A DNA stretch of 64,000 nucleotides, taken from positions 211,197 through 275,196 of the forward strand of contig NZ_JACJKA010000002.1 of assembly GCF_016900355.1 (NCBI RefSeq), in the 5' to 3' direction. Shown piece by piece: positions 1 through 9,748 of this stretch (the stretch's first letter is position 1; each line of letters opens with the position of its first letter). Origin of the DNA: Bacteroides mediterraneensis. Its GTDB lineage: Bacteria > Bacteroidota > Bacteroidia > Bacteroidales > Bacteroidaceae. The notes beneath the pieces were generated by a model. The model was not told the DNA's origin, did not search any database, and saw only the letters and a program-made list of their open reading frames with translations. Position numbers and translations under genes: made by a program.

Positions 1-53
1 TGTATTTAGGATTGAAGAAAACCATTGAAGAATATAAAAATTGCCTTCGTTAA
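1..53 (+). CDS. pdxJ: C-terminal end of pyridoxine 5'-phosphate synthase (partial)
   Basis: The frame starting at base 3 reads YLGLKKTIEEYKNCLR and stops with TAA at 51-53, three bases before the next ATG. This tail resembles the final helix of PdxJ, the vitamin B6 enzyme that condenses 1-deoxyxylulose 5-phosphate with an aminoacetone phosphate. I also recall pdxJ preceding exbB in related Bacteroides genomes. Only 16 residues are visible, so the identification is an inference from a short tail plus gene order. The gene begins before the window. Confidence 0.55.
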   Translation, partial: YLGLKKTIEEYKNCLR

Positions 54-56
54 ATT

Positions 57-776
57 ATGATGACTTTAACTTTACTGGCTGCCGCTCAGGCTGTAGCCGA
101 CACGATGGCCGGAGCAAATCCGGTGCTGACTCCGGTTTCTTCCGGTGAGCCACAGATGAATCTTTGGGACATGGCCTGCAAGGGAGGCTGGATTATGATT
201 GTACTGGCTGTGATGTCGGTAATTGCTTTCTATATTTTCTTTGAACGGGCAGTAGCCATTCGTAAGGCGGGAAAAGATGACCCTTTGTTTATGGACCGTA
301 TCCGCGACTATATCAAGTCGGGTGAAATTAAGTCGGCCATTAACTATTGCCGCATTACGAACACTCCTTCGGCTCGCATGATTGAGAAAGGAATCACCCG
401 TATGGGCCGTCCGGTAGCCGACGTGCAGGCTGCCATCGAGAATACCGGAAACATTGAAGTGGCCAAGCTGGAAAACGGCTTGTCTATCATGGCCACCATT
501 TCGAGTGGGGCCCCGATGCTGGGATTCCTCGGTACGGTGACCGGTATGGTGCGTGCCTTCTGGAACATGGCCAACGCGGGCAATAACATCGACATCACTT
601 TGTTGTCGAGCGGTATTTACGAAGCCATGATTACTACGGTAGGTGGATTGGTGGTAGGTATTGCTACAATGTTTGCCTACAATCACTTGGTATACCGTGT
701 AGACAAGGTGGTGAGTCAGATGGAAGCACGCACATTGGCTTTCATGGACTTGTTGAATGAACCGACTGAAAAATAA
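57..776 (+). CDS. exbB: MotA/TolQ/ExbB proton channel family protein
   Basis: Inner-membrane proton channel subunit that, with ExbD, energises TonB and so drives outer-membrane transporters such as SusC proteins. The 239-residue protein has a hydrophobic segment at about 46-63, a soluble cytoplasmic stretch, and two further membrane segments in the C-terminal half (around GAPMLGFLGTVTGMV and the ITTVGGLVVGIATM region), the usual three-helix ExbB/TolQ plan. It starts at ATG 57, with a second in-frame ATG at 60. It is followed after 6 nt by exbD and then a TonB-type gene, which supports the ExbB rather than the MotA assignment. Confidence 0.9.
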   Translation: MMTLTLLAAAQAVADTMAGANPVLTPVSSGEPQMNLWDMACKGGWIMIVLAVMSVIAFYIFFERAVAIRKAGKDDPLFMDRIRDYIKSGEIKSAINYCRITNTPSARMIEKGITRMGRPVADVQAAIENTGNIEVAKLENGLSIMATISSGAPMLGFLGTVTGMVRAFWNMANAGNNIDITLLSSGIYEAMITTVGGLVVGIATMFAYNHLVYRVDKVVSQMEARTLAFMDLLNEPTEK

Positions 777-782
777 ACGCGT

Positions 783-1199
783 ATGGCATTAAAGAGAAGA
801 CAGAAAATATCACCCAGCTTCAGCATGTCGTCTATGACCGACCTGATATTTCTGCTGTTGATATTTTTTATGATCACTTCTACCATGGTATCGCCGAATG
901 CCATCAAGGTGCTTCTGCCGCAAGGTTCGGAGCAGACTTCGGCAAAGCCTATGGCACGGGTGATCATTGACAAAGACCTGAATTATTACGGCGCCTTCGG
1001 TAACGAGGATGAAATGCCGCTGGCCATTGACGAGGTGCCCGCATTTCTTCAGAAATGTGCCCGGAAAGAACCGGAGATGTATGTGGCCTTGTACGCCGAC
1101 GAGTCCATTCCGTATCGTGAAATCGTCCGGATATTGAACATTGCAAATGAGAACCATTTCAAAATGGTCTTGGCAACTCGCCGTCCGGATAAAAACTAA
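783..1199 (+). CDS. exbD: Biopolymer transport protein ExbD/TolR family
   Basis: Partner of the ExbB channel: a single-pass inner-membrane protein with a periplasmic domain. The 138-residue sequence has a short basic N terminus, then one membrane helix at about 20-37 containing the family aspartate just before it (SMTDLIFLLLIFFM), where protonation of that Asp couples proton flow to TonB. The rest is the periplasmic domain. It sits 6 nt after exbB and 8 nt before the tonB-like gene, so the three are almost certainly cotranscribed. Confidence 0.9.
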   Translation: MALKRRQKISPSFSMSSMTDLIFLLLIFFMITSTMVSPNAIKVLLPQGSEQTSAKPMARVIIDKDLNYYGAFGNEDEMPLAIDEVPAFLQKCARKEPEMYVALYADESIPYREIVRILNIANENHFKMVLATRRPDKN

Positions 1200-1207
1200 A
1201 AAGCAGA

Positions 1208-2050
1208 GTGACGTTGAAAAAAAATAAGGTAATCGGAATTGTATGTACGGTGGTTTTGCACCTGCTGGTGTTGCTGCTGCTGTTTCTTCTGAAGCTGACC
1301 GTACCGGCAGAACAGGAGGAAGGCGGTGTGCCCGTGATGCTGGGCAACACGGAACTGGCGGGAGGGGAAGCCGACCCTTATACCTTGACCGAGGTGGATA
1401 TGATGCCTTCGGAAGCTCCTGCTGCGCAGGAAGCGGCGGAGACACCTGCCGTAGACCAGCCGATGATTACGCAGCAGGATGAACCTTCGTTGCAGGTGAA
1501 GAAGGAGACTCCGAAAAAAGAAACGCCCAAGAAGGAGCAGCCGAAGAAAACGCCGGTGAAGACCGAAACGCAGACCGTGAACAAGCCGAAGGAGAAGACT
1601 GAGGCGGAGAAACGGGCTGAAGCGGAAAAGGCTGCGGCACAGGCGGCTGCCAACAAGATAGCCGGTGCCTTTGGGAAAGGCTCTCAGATGGGTAGCAAGG
1701 GAAATGCTTCCGGTGCCGGTTTGCAGGGAAGTCCTACCGGGAATTCCTCCACTGGAAAGACGAGTGGTGTAGGCGGTTATGGTACCTTCGACCTGAATGG
1801 CCGTTCACTGGGCAGCGGAAAACTTCCGGTACCGGTGTACAACGTGCAGGATGAGGGCCGTGTGGTAGTAACCATCGTGGTGAATCCCGCAGGACAGGTC
1901 ATCAGTACCAGTATCAACAAGCGGACAAACACGGTGAACCCGACGTTGCGGAGAGCAGCGGAAGAGGCGGCCCGGAAAGCCCGCTTCAATGCGGTGGATG
2001 GGGTGAACAACCAGAGTGGTACCATCACCTATTATTTTAAATTGAGATAA
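1208..2050 (+). CDS. TonB-like energy transducer
   Basis: Likely TonB-type transducer linking the ExbB/ExbD motor to outer-membrane transporters. The 280-residue protein has an N-terminal membrane helix at about 7-29, a long Lys/Pro/Glu-rich periplasmic linker with repeated KKETPKKE-like units (about 95-125), a Gly/Ser-rich stretch (about 150-195), and a C-terminal TonB domain that begins near VPVYNVQDEGRVVV and ends in YYFKLR. The best start is GTG at 1208, 8 nt after exbD. TolA would be the alternative, but the C-terminal VVVTIVVNPAGQV pattern is TonB-like. Confidence 0.85.
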   Translation: MTLKKNKVIGIVCTVVLHLLVLLLLFLLKLTVPAEQEEGGVPVMLGNTELAGGEADPYTLTEVDMMPSEAPAAQEAAETPAVDQPMITQQDEPSLQVKKETPKKETPKKEQPKKTPVKTETQTVNKPKEKTEAEKRAEAEKAAAQAAANKIAGAFGKGSQMGSKGNASGAGLQGSPTGNSSTGKTSGVGGYGTFDLNGRSLGSGKLPVPVYNVQDEGRVVVTIVVNPAGQVISTSINKRTNTVNPTLRRAAEEAARKARFNAVDGVNNQSGTITYYFKLR

Positions 2051-2075
2051 TTTTTAATTCTAAACAGATAGATTT

Positions 2076-2624
2076 ATGAAAGCAGTTTGTATCTTTTTGG
2101 CTGAAGGTTTCGAGGAAATGGAAGCCATGTTCCCGTTGGATATCATGCGTAGAGGCGGATTGAATGTAAAAACCGTGTCTGTAACCGGCAATAAGACCGT
2201 AACCAGCTCTCATCAGGTACCTATCGTAGCCGATATGTTGTTTGAAGACCTGAAAGAGGACGAAGTGGAAATGATTGTACTTCCCGGAGGACTGCCAGGT
2301 GCCACCAACTTGGATGCACATGCCGGACTGGACAAGCTGATCATGAGTTTCGCTGCTGCCGGAAAACCGCTGGCTGCCATTTGTGCCGCTCCGCTGGTAT
2401 ATGGCAAACGTGGTTTGCTGAAAGGCAAGAAAGCAACCTGCTATCCGGGCTTCGACAAGTTCCTGGAAGGAGCAGAATATACAGGCAACATGGTAGAAAT
2501 TGTTGACAACTTCATCTTGGGTAAAGGTCCGGGTGCTGCGCCTGCCTTTGGCTTTGCTATTCTGGAAAAATATGCCGGTGCAGAAAAGACCCTTGAAGTG
2601 AAAAAAGGAATGTTGCTGGCATAA
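2076..2624 (+). CDS. DJ-1/PfpI family protein
   Basis: Member of the DJ-1/ThiJ/PfpI superfamily, flavodoxin-like proteins with roles reported in stress protection and glyoxal or protein deglycation. The 182-residue length matches DJ-1 type proteins. The N-terminal AEGFEEME holds the conserved glutamate, and [10 protein letters not shown] places the nucleophile-elbow cysteine at about residue 103. The GGLPGA segment near 71 is also typical. It lies 25 nt after the tonB-like gene and overlaps ispD by one base (TAATG), suggesting translational coupling. The physiological substrate cannot be read from the sequence. Confidence 0.85.
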   Translation: MKAVCIFLAEGFEEMEAMFPLDIMRRGGLNVKTVSVTGNKTVTSSHQVPIVADMLFEDLKEDEVEMIVLPGGLPGATNLDAHAGLDKLIMSFAAAGKPLAAICAAPLVYGKRGLLKGKKATCYPGFDKFLEGAEYTGNMVEIVDNFILGKGPGAAPAFGFAILEKYAGAEKTLEVKKGMLLA

Positions 2625-3292
2625 TGAAGAAATATGTCATTGTGGTAGCGGGAGGAAAAGGCCTGCGTATGGGGGGAGAGATTCCCAAACAGTTCATACC
2701 GGTAAAAGGAAAGCCGGTGTTGATACGTACGCTGGAGGCTTTTCATGCCTGTGACCCGCAGATTGAACTGATTGTGGTGCTTCCGGTGGAACAGCGTTCC
2801 TACTGGGAGCACCTTTGTGCTGAATACGGATTTACCTTGCCTCACCGGATTGCGGCGGGGGGAGAGACCCGTTTTCATTCCGTGAAGAACGGACTGGCTC
2901 TGGTAGAGGAAGACGGATTTGTCGGAGTGCACGACGGAGTTCGTCCTTTTGTCTCTTCCCAAGTGATTGCGGACTGTTATGCGAAGGCCGACACCCTGCA
3001 GGCCGTAGTGCCAGTGACGGATGTGGTGGAAACCGTACGTCATCTGTTGCCCGAAGGAGGCAGTGAGACCGTATCGCGCAATGAATACAAGCTGGTGCAG
3101 ACACCGCAGGTCTTTACGGTGGAACTGCTGAAACGGGCTTATGCCCAGGAATACAAGCCCTTCTTTACCGACGATGCTTCGGTGGTGGAAGCATTGGATC
3201 AGCCGGTACACTTAGTGCCTGGCAATCGGGAAAATATCAAACTCACCACTCCTTTTGACTTGAAAGTAGCAGAATCTCTTATCGACGACTGA
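2624..3292 (+). CDS. ispD: 2-C-methyl-D-erythritol 4-phosphate cytidylyltransferase
   Basis: Third step of the MEP isoprenoid pathway: transfers CMP from CTP to methylerythritol 4-phosphate. The 222-residue protein opens with the nucleotide-binding loop [11 protein letters not shown] followed by IPKQF, the classic IspD signature, and has VHDGVRPFV at about 103 and TDDASVVE near 184. ATG 2624 shares its A with the stop of the DJ-1 gene, and the stop overlaps the recG start by one base. The MEP enzyme dxr is encoded elsewhere in this window (37285), so at least two pathway steps are present. Confidence 0.95.
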   Translation: MKKYVIVVAGGKGLRMGGEIPKQFIPVKGKPVLIRTLEAFHACDPQIELIVVLPVEQRSYWEHLCAEYGFTLPHRIAAGGETRFHSVKNGLALVEEDGFVGVHDGVRPFVSSQVIADCYAKADTLQAVVPVTDVVETVRHLLPEGGSETVSRNEYKLVQTPQVFTVELLKRAYAQEYKPFFTDDASVVEALDQPVHLVPGNRENIKLTTPFDLKVAESLIDD

Positions 3293-5391
3293 TGTTTGAC
3301 TTATCCACACGTGACGTGAAATATTTACCGGGGGTAGGACCGCAGCGGGCGGCTCTGCTGAATAAGGAATTGAACATCTATTCCTTACGCGACCTGTTGT
3401 ATTATTTCCCCTACAAGTATGTGGACCGAAGTCGTCTGTACTACATCCACGAGATTGACGGCAATATGCCTTATATTCAGTTGCGTGGACGGATTTTGAG
3501 TTTTGAAACGTTCGGTGAAGGCCGTCAGCGTCGGCTGGTGGGACATTTTACTGATGGTACGGGGGTGGTGGATCTGGTGTGGTTTCAGGGGTTGAAATAC
3601 ATCACCGGGAAGTACAAGGCTAACGAGGAATACATCGTATTCGGTAAGCCGACAGTGTTCAACGGGCGCATCAACGTGGCGCATCCTGACATCGACCCGG
3701 CGCAGGAACTCATTCTTTCCACCATGGGCCTTCAGCCCTACTACAATACCACGGAAAAGATGAAGCGTACCAGCCTGAACTCACATGCGCTGGAAAAGCT
3801 GATGAAGAATCTTTTTCAGGTCTTGCAGAAGGAAACCTTTGAAGAGACCTTGAGTCCTTCCTTGATTGCGACCCATCAGCTGATGCCCCTGACGGATGCA
3901 TTATATAACATTCATTTCCCGCAGAATCCGGAATTGCTCCGCAAAGCCCAGTATCGGCTGAAATTTGAGGAATTGTTCTACGTGCAGCTCAACATTCTCC
4001 GTTACACCAAGGAGCGCCGTAACAAGTTCCGCGGACTGGTGTTCGAGCATGTAGGTGAGATTTTCAATACCTTTTATGCCCATCATCTGCCTTTCCAACT
4101 GACGGGGGCACAGAAGCGTGTCATCAAGGAAATGCGTCGTGACATGGGGAGCGGTCGGCAGATGAACCGACTGTTGCAAGGTGACGTGGGCAGCGGAAAG
4201 ACCCTGGTGGCCCTGATGACCATGCTGATAGCCTTGGACAACGGTTTCCAAGCCTGCATGATGGCTCCTACTGAGATTTTGGCTACCCAGCATTATGAAA
4301 CCATCCGCCACTTTTTGGAAGGGATGCCGGTGCGGGTAGAACTGCTGACCGGCAACGTGAAAGGCAAGCGCCGTGAAACAATCCTCCGGGACTTATTAAC
4401 AGGGGATGTGCATATCTTGATTGGCACGCATGCCGTGATTGAAGATACCGTCAACTTCTCTTCGTTGGGACTGGTGGTCATTGACGAGCAGCATCGCTTT
4501 GGAGTCGCTCAGCGGGCCAAGCTGTGGGGTAAGAATACCTGTCCTCCCCATGTGCTGGTCATGACGGCCACTCCGATTCCTCGTACACTGGCCATGACCT
4601 TGTATGGCGACCTCGACGTGTCGGTCATCGACGAGCTGCCTCCCGGCCGAAAACCCATCCAGACCATCCATCAGTTTGACAACCGCCGGAAAAGCATGTA
4701 CGAGTTTATTCGGAAACAGATTCAGGAAGGGCGTCAAGTGTACATCGTGTATCCGCTGATTCAGGAAAGCGAGAAGATGGACATTAAGAACCTGGAAGAA
4801 GGTTATATGCACATCTGTGAGGAGTTTCCTGAATATAAGGTCAGCAAGGTACATGGCAAGATGAAACCGGCAGAGAAAGAAGAAGAGATGCAGCGTTTCC
4901 TGGCCAACGAAACCCAGATTATGGTAGCTACTACCGTGATTGAGGTCGGGGTGAATGTGCCTAATGCCTCGGTGATGGTCATTGAAAATGCCGAACGCTT
5001 CGGGCTTTCCCAGCTGCACCAGTTGCGCGGACGGGTAGGCCGGGGGGCTGACCAGTCGTATTGCATTCTGGTGACCGGATACAAGCTGTCGGAAGAAACC
5101 CGCAAGCGCATCGAAATCATGGTGCAGACCAATGACGGTTTTGAGATTGCCGAAGCCGATTTGAAACTGCGCGGTCCCGGTGATTTGGAAGGTACCCAGC
5201 AGAGTGGGGTGGCCTTCGACTTGAAGATTGCCGACATTGCCAAAGACGGTCAGTTGCTGCAATATGTCCGTGGTATTGCCGAACGTCTGTTAGAGGATGA
5301 TCCCGAAGGGGTGAAACCGGAGAACCGAATTGTCTGGCAGCAGCTGAAAGAACTCCGGAAGAAGAATGTGAACTGGTCGGTAATATCTTGA
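3292..5391 (+). CDS. recG: ATP-dependent DNA helicase RecG
   Basis: Superfamily 2 helicase that remodels stalled replication forks and branched recombination intermediates. The 699-residue protein has the N-terminal wedge/OB region, a Walker A loop LLQGDVGSGKT at about 299-309, a DEQH Walker B motif near 397, motif III MTATPIPRTLAMT, and the C-terminal helicase motif QLHQLRGRVGRG, followed by the RecG tail. It starts at ATG 3292, overlapping the ispD stop (TGATG). It is the last gene of this + strand run; the 97-bp gap to the convergent regulator gene has no clear terminator. Confidence 0.96.
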   Translation: MFDLSTRDVKYLPGVGPQRAALLNKELNIYSLRDLLYYFPYKYVDRSRLYYIHEIDGNMPYIQLRGRILSFETFGEGRQRRLVGHFTDGTGVVDLVWFQGLKYITGKYKANEEYIVFGKPTVFNGRINVAHPDIDPAQELILSTMGLQPYYNTTEKMKRTSLNSHALEKLMKNLFQVLQKETFEETLSPSLIATHQLMPLTDALYNIHFPQNPELLRKAQYRLKFEELFYVQLNILRYTKERRNKFRGLVFEHVGEIFNTFYAHHLPFQLTGAQKRVIKEMRRDMGSGRQMNRLLQGDVGSGKTLVALMTMLIALDNGFQACMMAPTEILATQHYETIRHFLEGMPVRVELLTGNVKGKRRETILRDLLTGDVHILIGTHAVIEDTVNFSSLGLVVIDEQHRFGVAQRAKLWGKNTCPPHVLVMTATPIPRTLAMTLYGDLDVSVIDELPPGRKPIQTIHQFDNRRKSMYEFIRKQIQEGRQVYIVYPLIQESEKMDIKNLEEGYMHICEEFPEYKVSKVHGKMKPAEKEEEMQRFLANETQIMVATTVIEVGVNVPNASVMVIENAERFGLSQLHQLRGRVGRGADQSYCILVTGYKLSEETRKRIEIMVQTNDGFEIAEADLKLRGPGDLEGTQQSGVAFDLKIADIAKDGQLLQYVRGIAERLLEDDPEGVKPENRIVWQQLKELRKKNVNWSVIS

Positions 5392-5488
5392 TTGTGACTG
5401 TTTGGGGCTATTTGGTTAAATACAAATCCTTTAGAGAAAATGTGATAAGCTTTTATGAGGATGTCTTTGGTACAGAAACGAAATAGTC

Positions 5489-8400
5489 TTATTTGCCCGA
5501 CGAACTCTTAAAACTGTCGGGTGACTCTTTATACTTGGTTGGAGTAATGCCTGTATATTTCTTAAAAGTAGTACTGAAATATCGGCTGGTAGAGAAACCG
5601 GTACATTCGGCTATTTCAGTGATACTGAGTTCGTTTTTCCGGAGTAATTCCATCGCTTTATCTATCCGTAGTTTATTGACATATTCATTAGCTCCCATAT
5701 CAGTCAAAGCTTTTAGACGATTGTATAATGATGCTCGACTGATACCTAATTTTTGACTGATAAATTCGATGTTCAGATTTTCGTTTTCCATGTTATCGAT
5801 GATGACTTTGTTCAACTTAAACAAGAAAGCATCATCGGCTGAGGTCGTCGGTTTGTCTGTTTCAGTAATTATGGAGTTATGGGTATATTTTAACCGGATT
5901 TGTTTACGTAAGTAGAGCCGGTTTTGTACACATTCCAGCAAGGAACTGATTTCGAATGGTTTTTCAATGTAGGCGTCTGCTCCGATTTTATATCCGTCCA
6001 AATGGCTTTGTTCATCGGTGCGTGCGGTAAGCAGAATTACCTGAATATGGTTGATATTCATGTCCTCCTTGATTTTACGGCATAATTCGTATCCGTTCAT
6101 TTCAGGCATCATGATATCACTGATGATAATATCAGGTATTTCTTTGAGTGCAATTTGTAAAGCCTGTTTCCCATTTGAAGCCAGGTATAAGTTTTTGAAA
6201 CTGTCTTTTAGACTTTCTACTACCAATTGACGTATGTTCTCATTATCATCGACAAATAGGCATGAATAATCTTGGGTATTTATAGAATTGACTATTGAAG
6301 TAATTGCCTGTTCGTTTTCTGTAGTTGCAGAGGTAATGTCATTCAGATATTCACGAGGTGGACATATTTCGGGCGATTCAGCATGAATGGGGAGTTCGTA
6401 CCAGAAACATGCTCCTTCTTCAAAATTATTATATGCGCCAATCTGGCCTTTGTGCATTTCTACCAGAATTTTGGCATAGGATAGTCCGATGCCACTTCCC
6501 GTCCTTTCGTTCTCACCTTGATAAAAGCGTGTAAAGAGTTTCTTGGTGTTTACTCCTTGTAGACCTTCCCCTTGATCGATGACTGAGATACGTACAGACT
6601 GTTTGTCTTTGGTCAGTTCGGTTCTTAGTGTGATGCAACTGTTCTGAGGGCTATGTTTGAATGCATTGACTATCAGGTTTGTAAGGATGATGATATGATG
6701 TTCCTGATCGAATTCGACTTCTCCGATTTCGGGAGAAAGGTCATAAATAATAGTGACCTGTTTATCTTCTTCTTCGTATTTGAAATCGGTTGCAATTTCC
6801 TTTATCCAATTATTTAGCGGATAGGATTGTATATTTAGTTTAATTTGTTCCATTTCCATTTTTCTCAGGTTCAATACCATGTTCAGCAGTTCTTTCATTC
6901 GCTTGGATTGTTTTAAGATACTTCTGAGAGTGGAATATATAGGGCTATCTTGAGGAACTGTTTTTACCAGCTGACTTAATGGGGTATAAATCAGTGTCAA
7001 AGGCGTACGTAACTCATGATTGATATTTATTAGAAATCGTACTTTTTCTTCATAAATCTTTTGCTTATGTTCTTGTAAATCGGCTTTCATTCGTTCTTCT
7101 TTACGATTTAACAGATAAAGAATGAAGGCGATAAGTAATACTGCAAGAAGCAGTACCAATAAGAGAGTAAACCACCATGTTTGATACCATACGGGTGGAA
7201 TATGAAACTCGATGACTTGTTTAGGAGGTGTCCATGAACCGTCTTTTGTACTGCAAGATACTGAGATTTGGTAGGTACCTGGAGTCAGTGAACGCAGTGT
7301 CAGTTCTGGAAACTTGCTATCTGTGACTGATTTTTCTTTCCCGTTAATATACCATCGATATACTTTTTTCCTGAATATATTACTTTCATAGGCCATTACT
7401 TTGATAATAATGGTTTTATTGTCGAAAGATAAGTGTAGTGAGTTTTTTCCTGGCTTAATATCAGAAAGATAACTTTTGTTATTACTGATGATATCTGTTA
7501 ACTTCAATACAGGAGGGGTGGGGATGGTGATTTTACTTTTGTCCCCGTCGATATATACCATACCGTTGATACCTCCCATATAGATATCACCTTGTGGAGA
7601 AGCCCATACGGCTTTTTTCAAGAACTCATTGTCATCGGCACCATCGGATGAGTCTAAAGAGATCAGCTTGTTTTCACCGTCGAGCCATACAAATAATTCT
7701 TCATTCGTGCCGATCCATACTCGTTGTTGGTGGTCGCAGATTAGTGCAGTGATATTTTCCAGTTGTGGAGTATTTATTTGAACTTCTGATTGGGTTCGCG
7801 GATTGTAACGGAAAATTTTGTCAGGAAATCCAATCCAGAAGATACCGTGTGTGTCTTTGGAAACACATTCAATAGGATATTTTTGAGTAGAAGTATAAAT
7901 TGTTTCTATTTTATTGTTTTGATGGTTAATGCTGTAGATATGCTTCAAATCGTACAAATATGTTTTTAAACTATCGTATCCAATGGGAATAGTTTGCCCT
8001 TCAATGGAAATTTGACTGTCACTTAATTGCTGTATTCTTCCACTTTTCAAGTAATATCTGTGTATTTGGGTCGAAAGTAGTAGAACGGACTCTGTCTCAT
8101 CTTGGTACAGATTGATTCCTTTCCGGCCATATAAAGCTATTTGGTTAATTACTGCATTTGTTTTATTGAGTGGACGTATTTTACCTGTTTGTTTGTTGAA
8201 GAGAAATACACCTTTCGAGAAAAGGGAAATCAATAATTCTTGGTGAGAGTAACGGCATAGTGAAACTACTTTCTCTCCATAGGTTGCGGGATAATGTATG
8301 AATTGTTTTGTATGTGGATTGAATCGGTTTACCCCTCCTCCGTCTGTTCCTATCCATATGTCATCTGATTCTGGTTCCTGGAAAAAACTGAGAATTGCCT

Positions 8401-9445
8401 TTTCGCTCAATCCATTAGTATATCCGAGTGGAACATCAGAATATGAACGCACAATGGCACGACGGATATTGATAAGTCCGCCTTTTACACTTCCTGCCCA
8501 TGTGTTTTCTTGTCCTTCACGTTGATACAAACTTAATATTGAATTTATCGGTAATGAATATTTATCCCCTGACAGATGCTTTAGAACTGTTACTGATTTT
8601 GTGTGAGGATCAATGATGTTGATTCCTCCTCCATCAGTTCCTGCCCATATTTTCCCATTGTGTTCACTTAAGCACAAGACAACATTGTGACTTAATTTTT
8701 GGTTTTCTGTATTGTAGCTTGCCAAGAGGTTGCCTTGCCGGTCAAAGCAATTAATACCTTTATTATAGGATGTAACCCATACATAACCTTTATGGTCTAT
8801 CAAGACATGTGTGATTTCTTGTTCATTGGGTAAAGGAGATCTTTTCTTTTTCCCTGTTGTGATATCAAAAAGAAGAGTGCCTTGCCATTGGGTTGAGCAG
8901 AGTAGTGTGTGGTCGTCCCATGGCATTATTTCACGAATAGGGAAAGTGCTTGAATGGAATAAGGTTTTTGCTTGTTTTTTATGATAGTCGTATTGATAAA
9001 AAGTATTATGGTCGGCCAATAAAGTTTTTTCTTTTAGTTTACATAGTGCTGTTGCTTTGATGATGTTTCTATTTTCATCTAATACTGGAATGAAACAATC
9101 TGTTTCTCGTTGGTAATGTACGGTTCCATTGTCGGTTAGAATCCAAAGAGTGTGTAAACTGTCTTCTTCTATTTGGTATATTTTATCTCCAGGTAAGGAA
9201 AAAGGATTCCCTTCTTCATGAAAATAAGTTTTTAGTTCATAACCATTGAATTTTTCCAATCCTTGTTTGCTGCTAATCCATACAAAACCGTTCTCTTCCG
9301 CATAGATGTGTTGAATATATGCAGGAAATCCATTCGATATTGATAACTGCTTATATAAAAGTTCATCTGCCTGTATGCTGATTGGTGTTGGCAGAAAGAA
9401 TAATAGTAAGAAAGGAACGATTCTATTAATGATACGACTCTTCAT
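5489..9445 (-). CDS. Hybrid two-component system regulator (HTCS) of the PUL
   Basis: Single-protein sensor and transcription factor that detects a glycan fragment in the periplasm and activates PUL genes. The 1318-residue order is: signal peptide (1-26), beta-propeller sensor repeats with WIGTDGGG-type motifs (to about 650), Y_Y_Y domain, membrane helix 757-779, histidine kinase with phospho-acceptor His810 in NHELRTPL, ATPase with GSGIGLSYAK, receiver with Asp1110 in SDIMMPEMNG, and a C-terminal AraC-type HTH ending in GFSTSRYFSTTFKKYTG. It is divergent from susC, with direct repeats between them that are candidate binding sites. All catalytic motifs look intact. It is AT-rich relative to recG. 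Confidence 0.95.
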   Translation of the reverse strand: MKSRIINRIVPFLLLFFLPTPISIQADELLYKQLSISNGFPAYIQHIYAEENGFVWISSKQGLEKFNGYELKTYFHEEGNPFSLPGDKIYQIEEDSLHTLWILTDNGTVHYQRETDCFIPVLDENRNIIKATALCKLKEKTLLADHNTFYQYDYHKKQAKTLFHSSTFPIREIMPWDDHTLLCSTQWQGTLLFDITTGKKKRSPLPNEQEITHVLIDHKGYVWVTSYNKGINCFDRQGNLLASYNTENQKLSHNVVLCLSEHNGKIWAGTDGGGINIIDPHTKSVTVLKHLSGDKYSLPINSILSLYQREGQENTWAGSVKGGLINIRRAIVRSYSDVPLGYTNGLSEKAILSFFQEPESDDIWIGTDGGGVNRFNPHTKQFIHYPATYGEKVVSLCRYSHQELLISLFSKGVFLFNKQTGKIRPLNKTNAVINQIALYGRKGINLYQDETESVLLLSTQIHRYYLKSGRIQQLSDSQISIEGQTIPIGYDSLKTYLYDLKHIYSINHQNNKIETIYTSTQKYPIECVSKDTHGIFWIGFPDKIFRYNPRTQSEVQINTPQLENITALICDHQQRVWIGTNEELFVWLDGENKLISLDSSDGADDNEFLKKAVWASPQGDIYMGGINGMVYIDGDKSKITIPTPPVLKLTDIISNNKSYLSDIKPGKNSLHLSFDNKTIIIKVMAYESNIFRKKVYRWYINGKEKSVTDSKFPELTLRSLTPGTYQISVSCSTKDGSWTPPKQVIEFHIPPVWYQTWWFTLLLVLLLAVLLIAFILYLLNRKEERMKADLQEHKQKIYEEKVRFLININHELRTPLTLIYTPLSQLVKTVPQDSPIYSTLRSILKQSKRMKELLNMVLNLRKMEMEQIKLNIQSYPLNNWIKEIATDFKYEEEDKQVTIIYDLSPEIGEVEFDQEHHIIILTNLIVNAFKHSPQNSCITLRTELTKDKQSVRISVIDQGEGLQGVNTKKLFTRFYQGENERTGSGIGLSYAKILVEMHKGQIGAYNNFEEGACFWYELPIHAESPEICPPREYLNDITSATTENEQAITSIVNSINTQDYSCLFVDDNENIRQLVVESLKDSFKNLYLASNGKQALQIALKEIPDIIISDIMMPEMNGYELCRKIKEDMNINHIQVILLTARTDEQSHLDGYKIGADAYIEKPFEISSLLECVQNRLYLRKQIRLKYTHNSIITETDKPTTSADDAFLFKLNKVIIDNMENENLNIEFISQKLGISRASLYNRLKALTDMGANEYVNKLRIDKAMELLRKNELSITEIAECTGFSTSRYFSTTFKKYTGITPTKYKESPDSFKSSSGK

Positions 9446-9467
9446 GGTTATAGCAAAACTTTGAAAG

Positions 9468-9475
9468 CAAAAATA
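9468..9475 (-). promoter_or_regulatory. Predicted -7 element of the HTCS gene
   Basis: On the minus strand this reads TATTTTTG, a full match to the Bacteroides TAnnTTTG -7 consensus, 22 bp upstream of the HTCS start codon. Confidence 0.55.
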
Positions 9476-9561
9476 CGAAATTTAGTGGAATTGGATAATC
9501 ATTTTATGGTTTTCTATGGGTTAAAATGGAATGGTTAATTGTGGTATGTAGTATGATATCC

Positions 9562-9614
9562 TCCATTTTTAGCTAAGATGAGTCCATTTTTAGCTAATTA
9601 GCCATTGGAGCTAA
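9562..9614 (+). promoter_or_regulatory. Candidate HTCS operator: direct repeats before susC
   Basis: TCCATTTTTAGCTAA occurs exactly at 9562-9576 and 9583-9597, a 21-bp period (two helical turns). A degenerate third copy, CCATTGGAGCTAA, lies at 9602-9614. The array is about 75 bp upstream of the susC -7 element. AraC-family domains commonly bind paired direct repeats in the same face of the helix, so this is the likely HTCS site. The repeats are seen; the binding is inferred. Confidence 0.55.
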
Positions 9615-9687
9615 TACGGGAAGAGTCTTTTATTGATTTTCAGAGATAAATTATTGATTTTAGTACATTAAAAGAAACTAAATTTCT

Positions 9688-9695
9688 CACTTTTG
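9688..9695 (+). promoter_or_regulatory. Weak -7 element of susC
   Basis: CACTTTTG matches TAnnTTTG at all but the first base, 53 bp before the SusC ATG. An imperfect box fits an activator-dependent promoter downstream of the 9562-9614 repeats. Confidence 0.4.
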
Positions 9696-9748
9696 TCGTA
9701 TAAAAAATTAACCGCGGTATTAAAAAACATTATTAACTTTATAGAACT

